A stretch of 64,000 nt of DNA from RHKX01 sp046330415 (GTDB lineage: Bacteria; Actinomycetota; Thermoleophilia; Solirubrobacterales; 70-9). The notes beneath the pieces were generated by a model, which saw only the letters and a program-made list of their open reading frames with translations, searched no databases and was not told where the DNA came from. Below, one piece after another: positions 31,841 through 40,594 of this stretch (positions within the stretch are counted from its first letter, which is position 1; every line of letters begins with the position of its first letter). A program made the translations under genes and the position numbers. The DNA lies in assembly GCA_046330415.1 (NCBI GenBank), contig JAXLSW010000012.1, forward strand, positions 1-64,000. Direction: 5' to 3'.

Positions 31841-31862
31841 GCCAGAACCGAGGAGGTTCCCA

Positions 31863-32477
31863 ATGCCAATGGTCCCGATGGTCATCGAGCAGTCCTCGCG
31901 AGGCGAGCGCTCCTTCGACATCTACTCGCGCCTGCTCTCCGAGCGGATCGTGATCCTCGGCCAGGCCGTCGACGACGACATCGCGAACCTGATCGTCGCC
32001 CAGCTCATCCACCTCGAATCGGAGGACCCCGACAAGGACATCTCCCTCTACATCAACTCCCCCGGTGGATCCGTGACGGCGGGGCTCGCGATCTACGACA
32101 CGATGCGCTACGTCAAGCCCGATGTCTCGACCATCTGCTTCGGGATCGCGATGTCGATGGGATCGCTGCTGCTCTGCGGCGGCGCCGCGGGCAAGCGCCT
32201 GGCGCTGCCGAATGCCCGGATCCTCATCCACCAACCCTCCGGCGGCTTCCAGGGGCAGGCGACCGACATCGAGATCCACGCGCGCGAGGCGATCGCGACC
32301 CGCGAGCGCGTCGACCGCATCTACGCCAAGCACACGGGTAAGAGCGAGGAGCAGGTCCACGACGACATGGATCGCGACCGCTTCTTCAGCGCCGAGGAGG
32401 CCGCCGAGTACGGCCTCATCGACCGGATCATGGAGTCGCGGGACGTGGTCCGCACCCCGACCGGGTTCTCCAGCTAG
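31863..32477 (+). CDS. clpP: ATP-dependent Clp protease proteolytic subunit
   Basis: A 204-residue ClpP. The catalytic triad is Ser98 in AMSMGSLLL, His123 in ILIHQPSGG and Asp172 in DRDRFFSAEEAAEYGLID. The N-terminal axial-loop region (SSRGERSFDIYSRLLSERIVIL) and INSPGGSVTAGLAIYDTM are typical. GGAGG lies 7 nt before the ATG at 31863; the frame is open to 31368 upstream only as a shadow of the SRPBCC gene. It assembles into the tetradecameric chamber used with ClpX or ClpC, neither of which is in the window. Its upstream region carries the ArsR-type operators. Confidence 0.94.
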   Translation: MPMVPMVIEQSSRGERSFDIYSRLLSERIVILGQAVDDDIANLIVAQLIHLESEDPDKDISLYINSPGGSVTAGLAIYDTMRYVKPDVSTICFGIAMSMGSLLLCGGAAGKRLALPNARILIHQPSGGFQGQATDIEIHAREAIATRERVDRIYAKHTGKSEEQVHDDMDRDRFFSAEEAAEYGLIDRIMESRDVVRTPTGFSS

Positions 32478-32521
32478 TCGACCATCGCCGAGATCAGGGG
32501 TCGAACGTCACCCAATGCGCC

Positions 32522-33442
32522 CTATAGGGGGTACTCGGTGACGCTCGGCGCCTCCGGGCTCGGCACCGGAGCCTGCTCGAGCGCGGCGAGGCGACGCATC
32601 ATCTCCGGTGAGAACTGCCCGCTGAAGACGCGCTCGGCCGTGCCGGTCAGCCAGATCTCCAGGTTCGGACCGATCTCGACGAGCAGCTCGCCACCGTCGA
32701 GGACGACGGTGATCGGGCTCGGAGCGCCACGCAGGTGAGCCGCGACGGCCGCCCCCGTGGCCCCGGTCCCGGAGGAGAGCGTCTCCCCCACCCCGCGCTC
32801 GAAGATGCGCGCCCGGATCGTTGATCCCTGCGTCGAGTCCACCGGCGAAGGCTCGACCCGCCAGAAGCTGACATTGCTGCGGTTCGGAAACAACGGCGAG
32901 GACTCGATCGCCGGCCCGATCGCCGGGAGGTCCAGCTCCTCGAGTCCCTCGTCGATCTCGATCGCACACTGCGGATTGCCGACCGAGACGTGCTGGAACT
33001 CGCGCTCGACGCCGCCGACGTCGATCACGCCGCGACCGTCCTCGGAGCCCGAAGGGAAGTCGTCGGAGCTGGTCTGCGCCGGGGCCATGGCGACCCGCGC
33101 CGAGTCCGGGCCGGTGATCTCCGGTGTGATCTCCCCGGCTGCGGTGAGGATCGTGAACTCGTCGCGGTCGGTCCAGCCGCTGTGGCGCAGGTACATGATC
33201 GCCTCGCGGGCGCCGTTGCCGGAGAGCTCGGCCTCGGAGCCGTCGGGGTTGAAGATCCGCAGCTCGGCGACGTGCGCGTCCGGGTCGGTCGGCTTCGAGA
33301 GCAGGAGGATCCCGTCGGAGGCACAGCCGAAGTGGGCGTCGCAGATCGCGTGGGCGCGCTCAGGCGTCAGCGGGAACGGCAGCGCGTCCCGCTCGATGAG
33401 GATGTAGTCGTTGCCCAGCGCCTGCCACTTCTCGAACCGCAT
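32522..33442 (-). CDS. dapF: Diaminopimelate epimerase family protein with both catalytic cysteines replaced by serine
   Basis: A 306-residue DapF-fold protein. QALGNDYILIE, FNPDGSEAEL, SVGNPQCAI and IFERGVGETL are classic DapF motifs. Canonical DapF uses two cysteines, in motifs of the form E-M-C-G-N-G and L-A-C-G-T-G, to epimerise LL-DAP to meso-DAP. Here the positions read L-S-G-N-G (Ser74, TCC codon at 33223-33221) and L-S-S-G-T-G (Ser224, codon at 32773-32771). Otherwise the fold motifs are intact and the length is slightly above normal because of a C-terminal Pro-rich tail. Either the reaction works with serines, another enzyme makes meso-DAP, or the substrate differs. Adjacent to miaA, the usual place for dapF. 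Confidence 0.85.
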   Translation of the reverse strand: MRFEKWQALGNDYILIERDALPFPLTPERAHAICDAHFGCASDGILLLSKPTDPDAHVAELRIFNPDGSEAELSGNGAREAIMYLRHSGWTDRDEFTILTAAGEITPEITGPDSARVAMAPAQTSSDDFPSGSEDGRGVIDVGGVEREFQHVSVGNPQCAIEIDEGLEELDLPAIGPAIESSPLFPNRSNVSFWRVEPSPVDSTQGSTIRARIFERGVGETLSSGTGATGAAVAAHLRGAPSPITVVLDGGELLVEIGPNLEIWLTGTAERVFSGQFSPEMMRRLAALEQAPVPSPEAPSVTEYPL

Positions 33443-33451
33443 CGACGCCGA

Positions 33452-34357
33452 TTATCCCCGGCCACCGGCGACGGCGACCCGCGCCGCCGTCTCGGCGTCG
33501 CCGAGGCCGTCGCGCTCGATCGTCTCCAGCCCCTCCATCTTCCGCAGCCAGGTCATCTGCCTCCGCGCGTAGCGGCGGTGCGTCGACTTCATCGCCTCCG
33601 CGTCCCCGCGCAGCGCCTCCTCGAAGCCGAGCGCCGCGGCGGCGGTGCGCGAAATCCCGCGACCGTCGAGCGACGCCGCCTCGGCACCCGCGCCCGCGTC
33701 GAGCATCGCGTCCACCCGCCGGTCGATGCGATCGGCGAGCTCCTCGCGTCCGACGACGATCCCGATCAGAGCCGTCGGGTGGCGCAGCCCCGCCGTCCAG
33801 AGCTCGCGCCCCCGCTCGGGTGGATCGAGGCCGGCCCGCTGGAGCTCCAGCGCCCGCGCCACGCGCTTGCGGTCGTTGGGATGGACACGCGCCGCCACGT
33901 CCGGTTCGAGCTCCGCGTGCATCGCCGCCGAGCCGACCTCGGCGATCTGCGCCTCGACCAGCTCCCTGATCTCGGCGGCGACGGGAGGCTGCAGCCGGAG
34001 CTCCGCGAGGGCCGCCCGCATGTAGAGGCCGGTTCCACCGACGACGATCGGAGTCCTCCCCGCGGCGAGAAGACCGTCGATCTCAGCCCGCGCCAGTTCT
34101 GCGAAGCGGCCGGCGCTGAACTCCTCGGTGGGATCGACGACGCCGACGAGGCGATGCTCGAGTCGCTCGCGCTCGGCCGCGGTGGGCGCCCCGCTGAGGA
34201 TCTCCATCCCGCGGTAGACCTGAATCGCGTCGCAGGAGACGGCGACGGGGTCCTCCCCACCCTCGCGCAGCAGCGCGGCCAGCTCGATCGCTACCCCGGT
34301 CTTGCCGACGGCAGTCGGCCCGAAGAGCGCGATCACCTCGGCGCGCGCAGCGGCCAC
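33452..34357 (-). CDS. miaA: tRNA dimethylallyltransferase
   Basis: A 301-residue MiaA, which prenylates A37 of tRNAs reading UNN codons. P-loop FGPTAVGKTGVA is at about residues 12-23. AVSCDAIQVYRGMEILSGAPT contains the DSxQvY-type element as CDAIQVY. VGGTGLYMRAAL, NDRKRVARALE and RRYARRQMTWLRKM complete the family pattern. GTG at 34357 is chosen as the first start after the miaB stop; the frame is open to 34648 only inside miaB. It works upstream of MiaB, which is encoded 4 bp away. It ends 9 bp before dapF. Confidence 0.92.
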   Translation of the reverse strand: MAAARAEVIALFGPTAVGKTGVAIELAALLREGGEDPVAVSCDAIQVYRGMEILSGAPTAAERERLEHRLVGVVDPTEEFSAGRFAELARAEIDGLLAAGRTPIVVGGTGLYMRAALAELRLQPPVAAEIRELVEAQIAEVGSAAMHAELEPDVAARVHPNDRKRVARALELQRAGLDPPERGRELWTAGLRHPTALIGIVVGREELADRIDRRVDAMLDAGAGAEAASLDGRGISRTAAAALGFEEALRGDAEAMKSTHRRYARRQMTWLRKMEGLETIERDGLGDAETAARVAVAGGRG

Positions 34358-34361
34358 TGGC

Positions 34362-35696
34362 TCAGCCGGTGCGCGAGAGCAGCCGTTCGCTGCCGAGCAA
34401 CGTCTGCGAGGTCGCCGATTCGACCGCGACCTCGACCAGCTCCCCGCGCTGCGCCGTTCCCTCGAAGTTGACCGCCTTGTTGTGGCGGCTGCGTCCACGC
34501 AGGCGCGTCGGGTCGGTCCGGCTCGGCCCCTCGACGAGAACCTCGACGTCAAGCCCGACGAAGCGTTGCGAGCGCTCCCTGGCACGCCTCTGCACCAGCT
34601 CCACCAGGCGCTCCATCCGCTCCTTCTTGACCGGGTGGGGCAGCGCACCCTCGAGCTCGGCCGCGAGGGTGCCGCGGCGCGGGCTGAAGACGAACGTGAA
34701 AGCGCCGTCGTATCCGACCTCGTCGACGACCTCGAGCGTCTCCTCGAAGTCAGCCTCGGTCTCGCCGGGGAAGCCGACGATGATGTCGGTGGTGAGCGCG
34801 ACGTCCGGCACCCGCTCGCGGATCATCGCGACGCGGTCCATGTAGCGCTCACGGTTGTAGGTGCGTCGCATCGCCTTGAGGATCCGGCTCGATCCCGACT
34901 GCAGCGGCAGATGGATGTGCTCGCACACGGCGGGGCACTCCGCGTGAGCCGCGACGACGTCCTCACGTATGTCCTTGGGGTGTGGGCTCGTGTAGCGGAT
35001 TCGCTCGATCCCGTCGATCGCGTCGAGCGCCCGCAGGAGCTCGGCGAACGTCAGCCGCTCCTCCCCGCGCAGGTCGCGGCCGTAGCTGTTGACGTTCTGA
35101 CCGAGGAGCGTCACCTCGCGGACGCCATCGGCGGCCAGCGCCTCGACTTCGCTCAGAAGCTCACCCGAGGGGCGGCTACGTTCGCGCCCGCGCGTCGAGG
35201 GGACGATGCAGTAGGAGCAGACGCAGTTGCAGCCCTGCGAGATCTGCAGCCAGGCCTGGAACTCGCGGTCGCGCTTGGTGGGCAGATGGCCGGCGAACTC
35301 CTCGAACTCGAAGAACCCCTGGGCGGTGATCGCGTCGCTGGCGAGGAACTCCGCGAGCTTGTGGATCTGACCGGGGCCGAAGGCGACGTCGACGAACGGG
35401 AAACGCTCGAAGACCTCTTCCTTGACCGACTGGGCCCAGCAACCGCCGACCCCCACGACCGTTCCCGGCGATTCCGCCTTGAGGCGCTTCGCCTCGCCCA
35501 GATGCGCGATGAATCGGTTGTCAGCGGCCTCGCGGATCGAGCAGGTGTTGAAGAGGATCAGGTCAGCGTCCTCGCGCGTCGCCGACTCACGGTAGCCGAG
35601 CGTCCCGAGCATCCCCTTCATGCGCTCGGAGTCGTGCTCGTTCATCTGGCACCCGAAGGTGGTCACGTGGAAGCGCTTGCTCACGGTCTCGTCCAT
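34362..35696 (-). CDS. miaB: tRNA-2-methylthio-N6-dimethylallyladenosine synthase
   Basis: A 444-residue radical-SAM methylthiotransferase. Cys16, Cys52 and Cys86 of the N-terminal UPF0004 domain would hold the auxiliary iron-sulfur cluster. Cys156, Cys160 and Cys163 (CxxxCxxC in QGCNCVCSYC) hold the SAM cluster. GEFDGAFTF-like and FSPRRGT motifs and a C-terminal TRAM domain (RFVGLDVEVLVEG, RSRHNKAVNFEG) follow. It converts i6A37, the MiaA product, to ms2i6A37. Its ATG at 35696 starts MDETVSKRFHVTTFGCQMNEHDSE, which is normal. It shares an operon with miaA and dapF. Confidence 0.93.
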   Translation of the reverse strand: MDETVSKRFHVTTFGCQMNEHDSERMKGMLGTLGYRESATREDADLILFNTCSIREAADNRFIAHLGEAKRLKAESPGTVVGVGGCWAQSVKEEVFERFPFVDVAFGPGQIHKLAEFLASDAITAQGFFEFEEFAGHLPTKRDREFQAWLQISQGCNCVCSYCIVPSTRGRERSRPSGELLSEVEALAADGVREVTLLGQNVNSYGRDLRGEERLTFAELLRALDAIDGIERIRYTSPHPKDIREDVVAAHAECPAVCEHIHLPLQSGSSRILKAMRRTYNRERYMDRVAMIRERVPDVALTTDIIVGFPGETEADFEETLEVVDEVGYDGAFTFVFSPRRGTLAAELEGALPHPVKKERMERLVELVQRRARERSQRFVGLDVEVLVEGPSRTDPTRLRGRSRHNKAVNFEGTAQRGELVEVAVESATSQTLLGSERLLSRTG

Positions 35697-35748
35697 GGCG
35701 GCTCAGGGTAGCGGCGCCGGCGAGATCACCGGCGGGGCGCCGGGGCGG

Positions 35749-36345
35749 CTACTTCTGCTTGCCGGAGGGTTGCGTGGCGCTGGAGAGGTAGGCGACCAGC
35801 GCGTCGAGATCCTCGGGAGCGATGTCCTGGCCGTAGGTGGTCGGCATGATCCCGTCGCTGAAGCCGGCCTCGACCTCATCTCCGGGATCGACGATCGACG
35901 TCCGGATGAACTTCTCGTCCTGGTCGACCAGCGCCTCGTCCAGGTTGGGACCGATCTGACCGGTCGCGTCGGCGTCCGCGAGCGAGTGGCACCCGCCGCA
36001 ACCCTGGTCGGCGAAGACCTGCTTGCCCAGCTCCTCGGGGCTCTCCGTCGACGACGAGGGCTCGCCGCTCGACTCGTCCTCGGTGCCGACCTGCTGATCC
36101 TCGACATCCTGGGACTCCGATTCCTCGGACGCCGCGACGTTCTCCTCGTGCTCGCGATGCTGGGCCTCCTCGCTGGAGGTCTTGACCGCAAGCACGGCGG
36201 TCGTCACGACCACGGCCGCACCCAGCAGCGTGCCGATGCGCAGAACCGTCGGCGAGGGGAAGTCGTCGCTGCGCATCCCGATGAACGAGACGACGAGGGC
36301 GATGACGACGAGAACGCCGCCGGCGATGTAGAAGGCGTCGGCCAT
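35749..36345 (-). CDS. Membrane-anchored cytochrome c
   Basis: A 198-residue protein with two N-terminal hydrophobic helices (FYIAGGVLVVIALVVSFIG and IGTLLGAAVVVTTAVLAV), an acidic Ser/Glu-rich linker of about 45 residues and a class I cytochrome c domain. Haem attaches at CGGCH (residues 116-120), and the axial Met is in GIMPTTYG. The C-terminal helix is EDLDALVAYLSSAT. The domain resembles subunit II-linked or CccA/B-like electron carriers at the outer face of the membrane. No cytochrome c assembly or oxidase genes lie nearby. Confidence 0.82.
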   Translation of the reverse strand: MADAFYIAGGVLVVIALVVSFIGMRSDDFPSPTVLRIGTLLGAAVVVTTAVLAVKTSSEEAQHREHEENVAASEESESQDVEDQQVGTEDESSGEPSSSTESPEELGKQVFADQGCGGCHSLADADATGQIGPNLDEALVDQDEKFIRTSIVDPGDEVEAGFSDGIMPTTYGQDIAPEDLDALVAYLSSATQPSGKQK

Positions 36346-36468
36346 GAGGGCGCGATCCTATCGACCGCGGGTGCGGGAAGGTCGTGCCCGCGTCGATGCC
36401 GGCAACGGACGACGCCCGGGGATCGGCCGTGGGAGCCGTTTCCCGACCTCGACGGCCCCGCCTCGCGA

Positions 36469-37947
36469 TCAGTCCGCGTAGGCGCTCGCGCGGCTCTCGC
36501 GGATCACCGTGATCCTGATCCGGCCGGGGAAGTCGAGCTCCTTCTCGACCGCCTTGGCGGTCCGTTGGGCGATGACCGCCGCCTCCTCGTCGTCGACCAC
36601 ACCGGGGTCGACCATCACGCGGACCTCCCGACCCGCTCTGACCGCGTAGACCTTGGTGACGCCAGGATTGCGCCCGGCGATCTCCTCGAGGTCACGGAGC
36701 CGCGTCACGAAGTGCTCGAGCGCTTCACCGCGGGCGCCGGGCCGCGCCCCCGAGACCGCGTCGGCGATCTGGACGATCACCGCCTCCACGGTCTTGGGCT
36801 CGACCTCGTTGTGATGGGCCTCGATCGCGTGCGCGACTGCCTCGCTCTCCCCGTTGCGCCGAGCCATCGACGCCCCCACCTCGGCGTGCCCGCCCTCGAC
36901 CTCGTGGGAGACGGCCTTGCCGATGTCGTGCAGGAGCGTCGCCCGCTTGGCGGTCTCGACGGACGCGCCGAGCTCGGCGGCGATCGAGCCGGCGATCTTG
37001 GCTGCCTCGACGAGGTGATCGAGGACGTTCTGCCCGTATGAGGTCCTGTACTTGAGCCGGCCGAGCACCTCCAGCAGGGCGGGGTCGATGCCGTGAAGGC
37101 CCACCTCGAGCTCCGCTCGCTCGCCCTCCGCGACGACCGCCGCGGCGACGTCGGCGCGTGCCTTCTCGTACACCTCCTCGATCGTCGCCGGCTGGATCCT
37201 GCCGTCGGCGATAAGCCGCTCGAGCGTCAGTCGCGCGACCTCCCTCCTGACCCCGTCGAAGCTGGAGAGCACGACGGCATTGGGGGTCTCGTCGATGATC
37301 ACGTCGACCCCGGTCAGCGCCTCCAGGGCGCGGATGTTGCGACCCTCTCGGCCGATGATGCGGCCCTTCATCTCCTCGTTCGGGAGCTCGACCATCCGCG
37401 TCGTCGTCTCGCTGGCGAAGGTTCCGGCGAGACGGCCCATCGCGATGGCGAGGATGTTGCGGGCGCGGCGGTCGGCATCGCGCTTGGTCTCATCCTCGAT
37501 CTGAAGCAGCGCGCGCCCCGCTCGGTGGCGGGCGTCGTGCTCGACGTCCGCGATCAGCATGTGCTTGGCCTGGGTCTCGGTCAAACCGGAGAGGCGCTCG
37601 AGCTCCTTGCGCTGAACCGCCTTCTGCCGCTTCAGCTCGTCCTGCTGCCCCTCCAGGTTGCGCTCGCGATCAGCGAGCGCCTGCTCCCGTCGCTCCACGT
37701 CGGCGAGCTTGAGCCGTGCCTGCTCGGCGTCGGCGAGAGCGCGCTCCTGCAGCCGCGCGATCTCCTGCCGCCGGGCCTGCAGCTCGGCGTCCGCATCGGC
37801 CGCTGCCGGGGTCGCCCCCCGGACGGCGGAGTCCGCGATCGTGGGTCGCGGCGCGGGCGGGGTCTCCATCGGCTCGGTCGGTGCGGCCTCCTCCAACCGT
37901 TGAGCCGCCCCGCGAGACGCGAACTTCCTCCTTGCCCGGCGATCCAT
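36469..37947 (-). CDS. rny: Ribonuclease Y lacking an N-terminal membrane anchor
   Basis: A 492-residue RNase Y, an endoribonuclease that starts mRNA decay. A long coiled coil (about residues 55-150: EIARLQERALADAEQARLKLADVERREQALADRERNLEGQQDELKRQ) precedes a KH domain with GRIIGREGRNIRALEALTG. The HD domain has LLHDIGKAV and EAHHNEVE with the metal ligands. The usual N-terminal transmembrane helix is absent: the protein opens MDRRARRKFASRGAAQRL, and the open frame upstream to 38388 shows no hydrophobic stretch either. The ATG at 37947 has GGAGGGAG upstream. It lies downstream of the recA-recX unit, as in other Gram-positives. Confidence 0.9.
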   Translation of the reverse strand: MDRRARRKFASRGAAQRLEEAAPTEPMETPPAPRPTIADSAVRGATPAAADADAELQARRQEIARLQERALADAEQARLKLADVERREQALADRERNLEGQQDELKRQKAVQRKELERLSGLTETQAKHMLIADVEHDARHRAGRALLQIEDETKRDADRRARNILAIAMGRLAGTFASETTTRMVELPNEEMKGRIIGREGRNIRALEALTGVDVIIDETPNAVVLSSFDGVRREVARLTLERLIADGRIQPATIEEVYEKARADVAAAVVAEGERAELEVGLHGIDPALLEVLGRLKYRTSYGQNVLDHLVEAAKIAGSIAAELGASVETAKRATLLHDIGKAVSHEVEGGHAEVGASMARRNGESEAVAHAIEAHHNEVEPKTVEAVIVQIADAVSGARPGARGEALEHFVTRLRDLEEIAGRNPGVTKVYAVRAGREVRVMVDPGVVDDEEAAVIAQRTAKAVEKELDFPGRIRITVIRESRASAYAD

Positions 37948-38290
37948 CGTCCTGCTCCCTCCGTAGTCCGGCGCTCTTGCTGCCCGCACCGGCTTCCGGT
38001 GCGAGGGTCGCGGCGTACGGCCTGCGGCATCCTTCGGTTGATCCGAGCGCGGCCCCGCCACTTGCCACTGGGCCGCGAATCGATGGCTCGCTACCGCCGG
38101 CCGGAAGCCTCCTCGGGGGCGGTGCGATTGGTGGACGGGTACGGGTTCAAGAGTTTGGGTTCGAAGCTCGGTCACCGACGTCAGCCGGAGGCGGCACAGC
38201 CGCTGCGGCGATCGTAGAACGGGAACGTTGCCGCTGCAACTTGTGCAACGGGGCGACCACCACTCCCCCCGCCTTGCCGCCCGTGGAACC
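37948..38290. other. 343-bp rny/recX intergenic region with a short perfect hairpin
   Basis: No convincing gene is seen in this gap between the recX stop and the rny start (both minus strand). It contains a perfect hairpin GCACCGG-ctt-CCGGTGC at 37986-38002, 39 bp ahead of rny, which could be a transcript end or a 5' UTR structure. A TTCGAACCC-like stretch near 38155 recalls a T-loop, but no acceptor stem or cloverleaf can be built. Confidence 0.4.
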
Positions 38291-38776
38291 TCAGGCGGCG
38301 TCTTGGCCGGCGCGGCGGATCGCGTCGTACGCCAGCTCGTACCCGTAGCCGCGACGTGCCAGGAACTGCAGCGCCCGGCTGCGGTCACCGTCGTCGCGCA
38401 GCTCCCCGAATCGCCCCCGGACCTGCTCGGCGGCGCGCTCCAGCTGCTCCTCGTGCTCTTCGACCGCAGCGCTCTCGGCCAGCGAGCGCTCGATCCCGCG
38501 GTCGACCAACGAGGCCTCGATCCGCTCCGGCCCCCAACCGGAGAGCTCCCGCTTGTCCCGCGCGTACTCGCGCGCGAAGCGGTCGTCGTCGAGCTCTCCG
38601 ACCTCGATCAGGTCCGAGACGACCGCGTCGATCACCTCCGCCCGCACATCACGACCGGCCAACCACTCGTGCATCTCCGCGACGGTCCGCTCACGCCTGC
38701 GCAGAGCGCCGACGGCAGCGACCATCGCCGCCTCGCGGCTGCGTTCCTCGCCCTCGCTGAGCCCGTGCACCGTCAA
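38291..38776 (-). CDS. recX: Regulatory protein RecX
   Basis: A 161-residue all-helical RecX, which modulates RecA filaments. The helical repeats are visible: AAMVAAVGALRRRERTVAEMHEWLAGRDV, VIDAVVSDLIEVGELDDDRFAREYARDKRELSGWGPERIEASLVDRGIERSLAESA, and ALQFLARRGYGYELAYDAIRRA. The start at 38776 overlaps the end of thpR by 4 nt. It follows thpR and recA on the same strand, so the three probably form one operon. Confidence 0.9.
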   Translation of the reverse strand: MTVHGLSEGEERSREAAMVAAVGALRRRERTVAEMHEWLAGRDVRAEVIDAVVSDLIEVGELDDDRFAREYARDKRELSGWGPERIEASLVDRGIERSLAESAAVEEHEEQLERAAEQVRGRFGELRDDGDRSRALQFLARRGYGYELAYDAIRRAGQDAA

Positions 38777-39339
38777 CCTCCCGGCAGGGCCAGCTCCGCG
38801 AGTGCCTCGTAGCGGGCACGTCCGGCGCCGAGATGAGAGCGATAGAGCACGAGCCGCTCCGCCGGACCCGGTTGCAGCGCCTCACCGCCAAGCGACGGCA
38901 GAGCGGCGATGGCCGTACTGACGTCGCCGCCGCCGAGCGAGCTGCGACGCACCCGGGCGACGCTTACGTGGGGCCAGAAAGGCCGTCGCTCCGGCTCGTG
39001 GACTCCGGCATCCGCCAGGGCACCCGCAACCGCGTCCTGCAGACCCTCCACTTCACCTCCGCGCCCGGCGAAGGCGAGGACCCGGGGCCGCCGGGCCGGC
39101 ACTCCGACGACCTCCGCCTCGAGGCGCACATCGACTTGCCGCGCCTCGATCGCGCGCACCACCTCGCCGGCGCGGCCGGCCGCGTCGGCCTCGATCTCGC
39201 CGAGGAACGCGAGCGTCATGTGCAGCGACCCCCTCGGGATCGGCCGTGCCCACTCGAGCGAACCCAGCGCCTCATCGCCCCATCCGGCCAGCGCATCGAC
39301 GAGCGACCGCGCCGGGACGAGGGCGACGAAGCACCGCAA
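38773..39339 (-). CDS. thpR: RNA 2',3'-cyclic phosphodiesterase
   Basis: A 188-residue 2H phosphoesterase. The two HxT/S motifs are His40-Met-Thr42 in LHMTLAFLGE and His124-Val-Ser126 in FWPHVSVARV. It begins MRCFVALVPARSLVDAL, matching ThpR (formerly 2'-5' RNA ligase), which opens 2',3'-cyclic phosphates on RNA. It is placed between recA (23 bp upstream) and recX (4-nt overlap), a conserved position in several Gram-positive lineages. Confidence 0.88.
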   Translation of the reverse strand: MRCFVALVPARSLVDALAGWGDEALGSLEWARPIPRGSLHMTLAFLGEIEADAAGRAGEVVRAIEARQVDVRLEAEVVGVPARRPRVLAFAGRGGEVEGLQDAVAGALADAGVHEPERRPFWPHVSVARVRRSSLGGGDVSTAIAALPSLGGEALQPGPAERLVLYRSHLGAGRARYEALAELALPGG

Positions 39340-39362
39340 CCCTGGGTGGCTGCGTCAGGCCC

Positions 39363-40511
39363 TCAGGCCGCCTCGGCGCCTTCGTCGGCCCGCCCTTCAG
39401 CATCGGCCACCTCGGACGCATCAGCGGTCGCCATGGGCTCCTCGGCCGGACGAGCGGTCCGCGCCGAACCGCCGTTGGTCCGCACGACGCCGAGCGCCTC
39501 GTAGATCTTGGCCTCGATCTCGTCCGCCATGTCGGGGTTGTCGGCGAGGAACTGCTTCGAGTTGTTGCGCCCCTGGCCGAGCCGCGTCTCCCCGTAGGAG
39601 AAGAACGATCCCGACTTGGTGACGACGCCGTTGTCGACCCCGAGGTCGAGCAGGCAGCTCTCATTGGAGATGCCGGCGCCGTACTCGACGTCGAACTCGG
39701 CCTGCCTGAAGGGTGCGGCGACCTTGTTCTTGACGACCTTCACCCGGACCCGGTTGCCAACCGCCTCGGTCCCCTCCTTGAGGGTCTCGATGCGGCGCAG
39801 GTCGAGGCGCTGGGACGAGTAGAACTTCAGCGCCCGGCCACCCGGCTGCGTCTCGGGGCTGCCGAAGCTGACGCCGATCTTCTCGCGGATCTGGTTCGTG
39901 AACAGGCAGACGGTCTTCGCCCGGTTGAGGTTGCCGGCGAGCTTGCGCAGCGCCTGCGACATCAGCCGCGCCTGCAGGCCGACCTGGACCTCACCCATCT
40001 GACCCTCGAGCTCGACCCGCGGCGTCAAGGCCGCGACCGAATCGACGGCGACGAGGTCCACCGCGCCGGAGCGCGTCAGCACGTCGACGATCTCGAGCGC
40101 CTGCTCGCCGTAGTCGGGCTGGGAGACCAGCAGCTCGTCGGTATCGACGCCGATCCGGCGCGCGTAGACGGGGTCGATCGCGTGCTCGGCGTCGACGAAC
40201 GCGCAGATGCCGCCGCGCGCCTGGCACTGGGCGATGATGTGGTAGACCAGCGTCGTCTTACCGGAGGACTCCGGGCCGAAGATCTCGACGATCCGGCCCT
40301 TCGGCACACCGCCGACGCCCAACGCCAGATCCAGCGACAGGGCGCCCGTCGGGATCGCCTCGACGTCGACCTTGGAGTCAGCACCGAGCTTCATCACAGA
40401 ACCGGCGCCGAACTCGCGCTCGATCTGGGCGACAGCAGCATTCAGCGCCGCGTCCTTCGCCTTTGCTTCCTTCGAACCCGCCTCGATCGGCGTGGGCTTT
40501 GCTGCTGCCAT
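39363..40511 (-). CDS. recA: Recombinase RecA
   Basis: A 382-residue RecA. The core has the P-loop IFGPESSGKTT, the DAEHAIDP element, LVAVDSVAALTPRVELEGQMG (Walker B and loop L1) and LFTNQIREKIGVSFGSPETQPGG (loop L2). KSGSFFSYGETRLGQGR and the FLADNPDMADEIEAKI C-terminal domain follow. An acidic/Ala-rich tail ends the protein. The start at 40511 (MAAAKPTPIEAG) has GAGGTG 9 nt upstream, better than the in-frame ATG at 40523. A LexA-type box and possible promoter lie about 85-120 bp upstream. It heads the recA-thpR-recX unit. Confidence 0.97.
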   Translation of the reverse strand: MAAAKPTPIEAGSKEAKAKDAALNAAVAQIEREFGAGSVMKLGADSKVDVEAIPTGALSLDLALGVGGVPKGRIVEIFGPESSGKTTLVYHIIAQCQARGGICAFVDAEHAIDPVYARRIGVDTDELLVSQPDYGEQALEIVDVLTRSGAVDLVAVDSVAALTPRVELEGQMGEVQVGLQARLMSQALRKLAGNLNRAKTVCLFTNQIREKIGVSFGSPETQPGGRALKFYSSQRLDLRRIETLKEGTEAVGNRVRVKVVKNKVAAPFRQAEFDVEYGAGISNESCLLDLGVDNGVVTKSGSFFSYGETRLGQGRNNSKQFLADNPDMADEIEAKIYEALGVVRTNGGSARTARPAEEPMATADASEVADAEGRADEGAEAA

Positions 40512-40594
40512 GTCTCTCATCACCTCACTGCCGCTTGCGCGGCTCCGTCGCTTCGAAGTTCAGCGGCCACCGGATCCGGCGACCTGTGTGGACA

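Noticed and set aside
38140..38175. Possible tRNA T-loop (TTCGAACCC) between rny and recX
   Set aside because: No acceptor, D or anticodon stem can be paired around it.
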